14,044 nt of DNA from Fibrobacter sp. UBA1313 (GTDB lineage: Bacteria > Fibrobacterota > Fibrobacteria > Fibrobacterales > Fibrobacteraceae): positions 1-14,044 of the forward strand of contig DBTP01000060.1 in the NCBI GenBank assembly GCA_002307115.1, given 5' to 3'. The notes below the pieces were generated by a model. It was given only the letters and a program-made list of their open reading frames with translations. It was not told the origin of the DNA and did no database searches. This document shows positions 13,222 through 14,044 of this stretch, one piece after another (the first letter of the stretch is position 1; every line of letters begins with the position of its first letter). Position numbers and translations under genes: made by a program.

Positions 13222-14044
13222 TACCGATCTCCGTATCCTGGTCCAGGTTCAAATCGAACAGTTTTTCAAGAATTAATCGGCTTTCCAAGCCAAGACCCGC
13301 AGCTCCTAGACGCTTTATCTGCGCCGAAGGTTCATGAAGAATTTTTGCAATCAAATCTTCGTTAAAACGTTCCAAAACCTCGTATGTCTCAGGGGAGACC
13401 TTATTTTTCCACTTCTGCAACACACTGATTCCAATAGCCTCGTGGTGTTCCCGCATAGTCAAAACTAACGGAATAACACTCAGAGAAGAAAACCAAGCCA
13501 CAAATTCATCTACTGCATTTTCAATGATCTCTCTCGCTTTTTCAGCAGAATGCTTACGCATATTCCGATTTGCTTCCACAACCTTATTGAGGTCATCAAT
13601 GCTAAAGAGAGAAATAAGACTGAGATCACCCACTTCTGGAGCAATATTTCGAGGAGCCCCGATATCTACGTATACTGTTTTGCCCTTGCGAACGATTCCA
13701 TTCATATCCGACACACGAACCAAATAATCGCTACATTGAGCACAAGTGATCAGCACATCTAATTCCGCTAAATGTGCAGGTAAAGCGTCAATTCCAAAAC
13801 CTTGACCACCAAAACGAGCCACAAAATCTGCCGATTTTTGTTCTGTCCTATTGAAAAAACGGAATCGAGTGACCCCAGCCGCCGAAAGGTTCACAGCGGC
13901 AATGAAGCCCATTTCGCCAAGTCCCAAAATACCCACACAGCAAGAAGAAAGATCGCCAAATTGATCCCGACAGAGTTCGACGGCCGCAAAAGGAATAGAA
14001 ACCGTTCCCTCCCCGATGGCCGTACATTCACGCACCTTTTTCCC
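13214..14044 (-). CDS. hemA: Glutamyl-tRNA reductase HemA, 5' end outside the window
   Basis: HemA reduces glutamyl-tRNA(Glu) to glutamate-1-semialdehyde with NADPH, the first step of the C5 route to heme precursors. Only the last 276 residues are visible; the frame is open to the window edge, beginning GKKVRECTAIGEGTVSI, which matches the segment just before the NADPH domain. The dinucleotide fold shows GILGLGEMG, then FNRTEQKSADF, VDIGAPRNIAPEV and the spine helix/dimerisation region (NRNMRKHSAEKAREII, HEPSAQIKRLG near the end). The catalytic cysteine domain must lie beyond 14044. Start codons visible inside the window, such as GTG 14035, are not the true start. The stop TGA lies within the first codons of hemC. 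Confidence 0.94.
   Translation of the reverse strand, partial: GKKVRECTAIGEGTVSIPFAAVELCRDQFGDLSSCCVGILGLGEMGFIAAVNLSAAGVTRFRFFNRTEQKSADFVARFGGQGFGIDALPAHLAELDVLITCAQCSDYLVRVSDMNGIVRKGKTVYVDIGAPRNIAPEVGDLSLISLFSIDDLNKVVEANRNMRKHSAEKAREIIENAVDEFVAWFSSLSVIPLVLTMREHHEAIGISVLQKWKNKVSPETYEVLERFNEDLIAKILHEPSAQIKRLGAAGLGLESRLILEKLFDLNLDQDTEIGND

Overview
The window looks like chromosomal, mostly housekeeping DNA from a member of the Fibrobacterota, close to Fibrobacter. The best clue is the lexA promoter. It carries TGACCAGTTGTGCA, which differs by one base from the LexA motif I recall for Fibrobacter succinogenes (TGCNCN4GTGCA). The moderate GC content, Gram-negative-type gene set and tightly packed operons agree. 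The taxon is an inference; I had no database search.

Layout, left to right. (1) Positions 1-1329, minus strand: a calcineurin-type metallophosphoesterase followed by rlmH, overlapping by 3 bases, then a 107-base imperfect palindrome immediately downstream of rlmH. (2) Positions 1435-2722, plus strand: a SlyD-like FKBP prolyl isomerase followed by rpiA, ending at a bidirectional terminator. (3) Positions 2794-4473: a divergent pair. On the minus strand is an unrecognised membrane-anchored protein rich in Arg, Asn and Asp, with a leader of about 217 nt that appears structured. On the plus strand is lexA. Both promoters share one small control region with a LexA-box match. (4) Positions 4679-6281, minus strand: an exported cyclophilin followed by a protein joining a lysine/alanine/proline repeat tail to a DksA-type zinc finger. 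(5) Positions 6369-9018, plus strand: lepA (EF4) followed by a divergent signal peptidase I-like gene. (6) Positions 8960-11469, minus strand: a PiT phosphate transporter fused to a PhoU-like domain, coupled to a small putative DNA-binding protein that overlaps the 3' end of the signal peptidase gene. (7) Positions 11603-14044, minus strand: hemA-hemC-hemD, tightly packed genes for early tetrapyrrole synthesis. hemA runs off the right edge.

The genes cover translation and ribosome maturation (RlmH, LepA), protein folding and export (SlyD-like, cyclophilin, signal peptidase), the pentose phosphate pathway (RpiA), the SOS response (LexA), phosphate uptake and heme precursors. I see no CRISPR array, prophage, transposase, rRNA or intact tRNA.

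Nothing clearly amounts to a new multi-gene system. The points most worth a second look are the strand-specific leader RNA candidate next to lexA, the signal peptidase-like protein whose catalytic lysine position reads as arginine, the repeat-tail/zinc-finger fusion, and the long palindrome beside rlmH.
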